Of a stretch of 7,111 nt of DNA, positions 5,692 through 7,111 are shown in pieces. Origin of the DNA: Candidatus Fermentibacterota bacterium (GTDB lineage: Bacteria > JAFGKV01); contig JAUXFG010000181.1 of assembly GCA_030620115.1 (NCBI GenBank), forward strand, positions 1 through 7,111, in the 5' to 3' direction. How positions within the stretch are numbered: position 1 is the stretch's first letter; the number at the start of each line of letters is the position of its first letter. The notes under the pieces are model-generated. The model was not told the origin of the DNA, searched no databases, and was given only the letters and a program-made list of their open reading frames with translations. Position numbers and translations under genes: made by a program.

Positions 5692-6078
5692 GGGAGGGGG
5701 GAAATGGGGAGAGAAGCCAAATGCTTGAATGAGGGAATAAACGCCGAAGTAAGAGCCTCAGTGGGCTGGTGGATTGAATGTGTGATATTTCCAAGATCTC
5801 CATAGCGACCACGCGGCCCGCATGGTCGATCCTGTGACACAAAGCGTCTAATGTCTTTATCCTTGATCGGAATCGGCATCGAATTGAGGCATGATCACAT
5901 GGTCCTCAATCACGAGAATCTGGATGTTTGATGAAGGCGAGAGCAACGGGGTGGGTTATTTCGATCGCGATTCCGATTCCGATGATTTTGTGGGGATCAG
6001 GGAATGGCCACGGTATTATGTGTGTCCAATAGTCGCTGAGGGAAAAGGGGGATACCCCTCCAGCATCGGAGATGTCAA
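5692..6078. other. Spacer before the GGDEF gene; small ORF and gene scrap only
   Basis: No confident gene. On the minus strand, 5833-5783 reads RIDHAGRVVAMEILEIS, which resembles the C-terminal strand of DUF2283-type small proteins, but the frame lacks the rest of such a domain, so it may be a decayed remnant. On the plus strand a 66-codon frame (5891-6091) overlaps the start of the GGDEF gene by 13 nt; it has no good ribosome-binding site and its translation is not recognised. ATCGGAATCGGCATC (5866-5880) is matched 14/15 in inverted form at 5969-5983. Confidence 0.45.
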
Positions 6079-7111
6079 GTGGCAAGGATAGGCAAAGAAT
6101 TCATCGATCATCTGACCAACCTCTATAATCGCCGTTATCTATCCAAGAGGATACGAGATAAGATCTCCGAAAGCCAAGAAACGGAACTTCCATTATCAAT
6201 AGTATTCATTGATATTGACAATTTCAAGAATATAAATGATATCTATGGCCATGCTACTGGTGACGTCGTTCTCAAGGAATTCGCGATATTCTTGAAATCT
6301 TCAGTGCGACGTGATGATATGGTGTTTCGCTATGGCGGCGACGAATTCATCTGCATGCTTCCCAATACCGATTATGAACGCGCCGCCATGATTTCCCAAC
6401 GATTCATAGACCAATCCCGAACAAAGAAGTTCTCCGACATACGTTTGACCTTGAGCGTGGGAATTGCCTCATCTCCTGTGGACGGCATCGACTGGCCAAC
6501 AATCTTTTCGGCAGCAGACAGAAACCTCTATAGCGCAAAGAGGCATGGCAGAGATCGCATAGGTGTTGCTCGCAAAGAAGGAAGGGAACTCATTATCCCC
6601 ACAGAGGAGATCATCGGCCGTGACTCAGAGATCGCCAGGATTGGGGAATTTCTCGATCCCATTCTTGCGGGTGCCGGTGGCGTAGTGAATGTGAGCGGAG
6701 AGGTTGGCGTGGGGAAGACAAGGTTGATACATGAAGTCCTCAGGAAGCCCAAATTCCGAACTGTCCGGTTTTTCGGAAGCGCTCTGTCGGCCACCACAAG
6801 CTCGATTCCCTACTATCCGTTCAGGGAAATGCTGCGAGCCGTTCTCGCCAAGGAGGGCAGGAAAAGCGTGACGCGGCTCCCCTCGGCCTATCAGATCGAA
6901 CTTATCAAGATATTGCCCGAGCTTTCAGATGAATCAATAGGGCATCATAAGCCATTCATGCTCGACAAATTCCGATTGTTCGAAGGCATCAGACAACTGT
7001 TGGCATCCCAATTGGAAGATGGCCCTCTCTTTCTCTCATTTGATGATCTTAATTGGGCTGATCGTGGTTCATTGGATCTCTTACACTACCTTGTCAGGAC
7101 ATTGAAGAGCA
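6079..7111 (+). CDS. Diguanylate cyclase (GGDEF) fused to AAA/STAND-type ATPase, 3' end beyond window
   Basis: The visible 344 residues start with a GGDEF domain (about 8-165) that by family makes cyclic di-GMP from two GTP. It shows DHLTNLYNRRYL at the domain start, the metal-binding FIDIDNFKNIND (43-54), a full GGDEF at 86-90, and an RxxD inhibitory site (R77, D80) at the canonical spacing, so activity and product inhibition both look intact. From about 179 (IGRDSEIARI) an ATPase domain of the AAA_16/STAND type begins: Walker A GEVGVGKT at 207-214 and a Walker B-like LFLSFDDLNWAD at 317-328. The frame runs off the window, so more domains, often TPR repeats in such proteins, may follow. The start is GTG at 6079, with GGAG 7 nt upstream and a TGA in frame at 6037-6039; no ATG is available. 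There is thus no N-terminal sensor, receiver or membrane segment, and it is probably cytosolic. The 5' part is visibly more A/T-rich than neighbouring genes. Confidence 0.88.
   Translation, partial: MARIGKEFIDHLTNLYNRRYLSKRIRDKISESQETELPLSIVFIDIDNFKNINDIYGHATGDVVLKEFAIFLKSSVRRDDMVFRYGGDEFICMLPNTDYERAAMISQRFIDQSRTKKFSDIRLTLSVGIASSPVDGIDWPTIFSAADRNLYSAKRHGRDRIGVARKEGRELIIPTEEIIGRDSEIARIGEFLDPILAGAGGVVNVSGEVGVGKTRLIHEVLRKPKFRTVRFFGSALSATTSSIPYYPFREMLRAVLAKEGRKSVTRLPSAYQIELIKILPELSDESIGHHKPFMLDKFRLFEGIRQLLASQLEDGPLFLSFDDLNWADRGSLDLLHYLVRTLKS

Noticed and set aside
5253-5879. 208-codon minus-strand open frame covering most of the repeat-rich spacer, and an overlapping 124-codon frame
   Set aside because: Both run straight through the three-hairpin repeat and the inverted 35-bp pair; the translations are rich in His, Ser, Pro and Cys with no domain-like pattern and no credible ribosome-binding site. 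Typical spurious calls over repeats.

Overview
ORGANISM. The window looks like a piece of a bacterial chromosome of moderate G+C content, probably from an uncultivated lineage of the FCB group (Fibrobacterota/Chlorobiota/Bacteroidota and candidate phyla such as Eisenbacteria, Krumholzibacteriota or Zixibacteria). The main clue is a secreted protein with an FN3-like module and a C-terminal domain of the type IX secretion sorting / FlgD-like Ig class. The intergenic DNA is crowded with short palindromic repeats of a kind I remember from environmental genomes. Phylum assignment is inference. LAYOUT, left to right. 1-370 holds no convincing gene: it carries a composite inverted repeat (185-308) and a stem-loop (316-342) just beyond the end of the first gene. 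371-1687 (minus) encodes the secreted multidomain protein, with a strong Shine-Dalgarno and a plausible promoter at 1774-1801. 1916-3682 (minus) is a two-gene operon: an SLC13/DASS-type anion:sodium symporter (2315-3682) followed 18 nt later by a small zinc-ribbon protein (1916-2296). A 253-bp divergent intergenic region with an 8-bp perfect dyad separates this operon from a plus-strand MFS transporter (3936-5156). 5157-6078 is about 920 bp without a confident gene; it contains a three-hairpin palindromic repeat (5373-5465), a pair of inverted 35-bp repeat units (5591-5691) and a possible scrap of a DUF2283-like gene on the minus strand. From 6079 to the right edge runs a diguanylate cyclase (intact GGDEF and I-site) fused to an AAA/STAND-type ATPase domain, cut off by the window end. 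HOW THE GENES RELATE. Only the symporter and zinc-ribbon genes look co-transcribed. The MFS transporter, the secreted protein and the cyclase-ATPase look like independent units separated by repeat-rich spacers. No CRISPR array, tRNA, rRNA, insertion sequence or phage gene was recognised. The points most worth a second look are the repeat families and the sensorless GGDEF-ATPase fusion.
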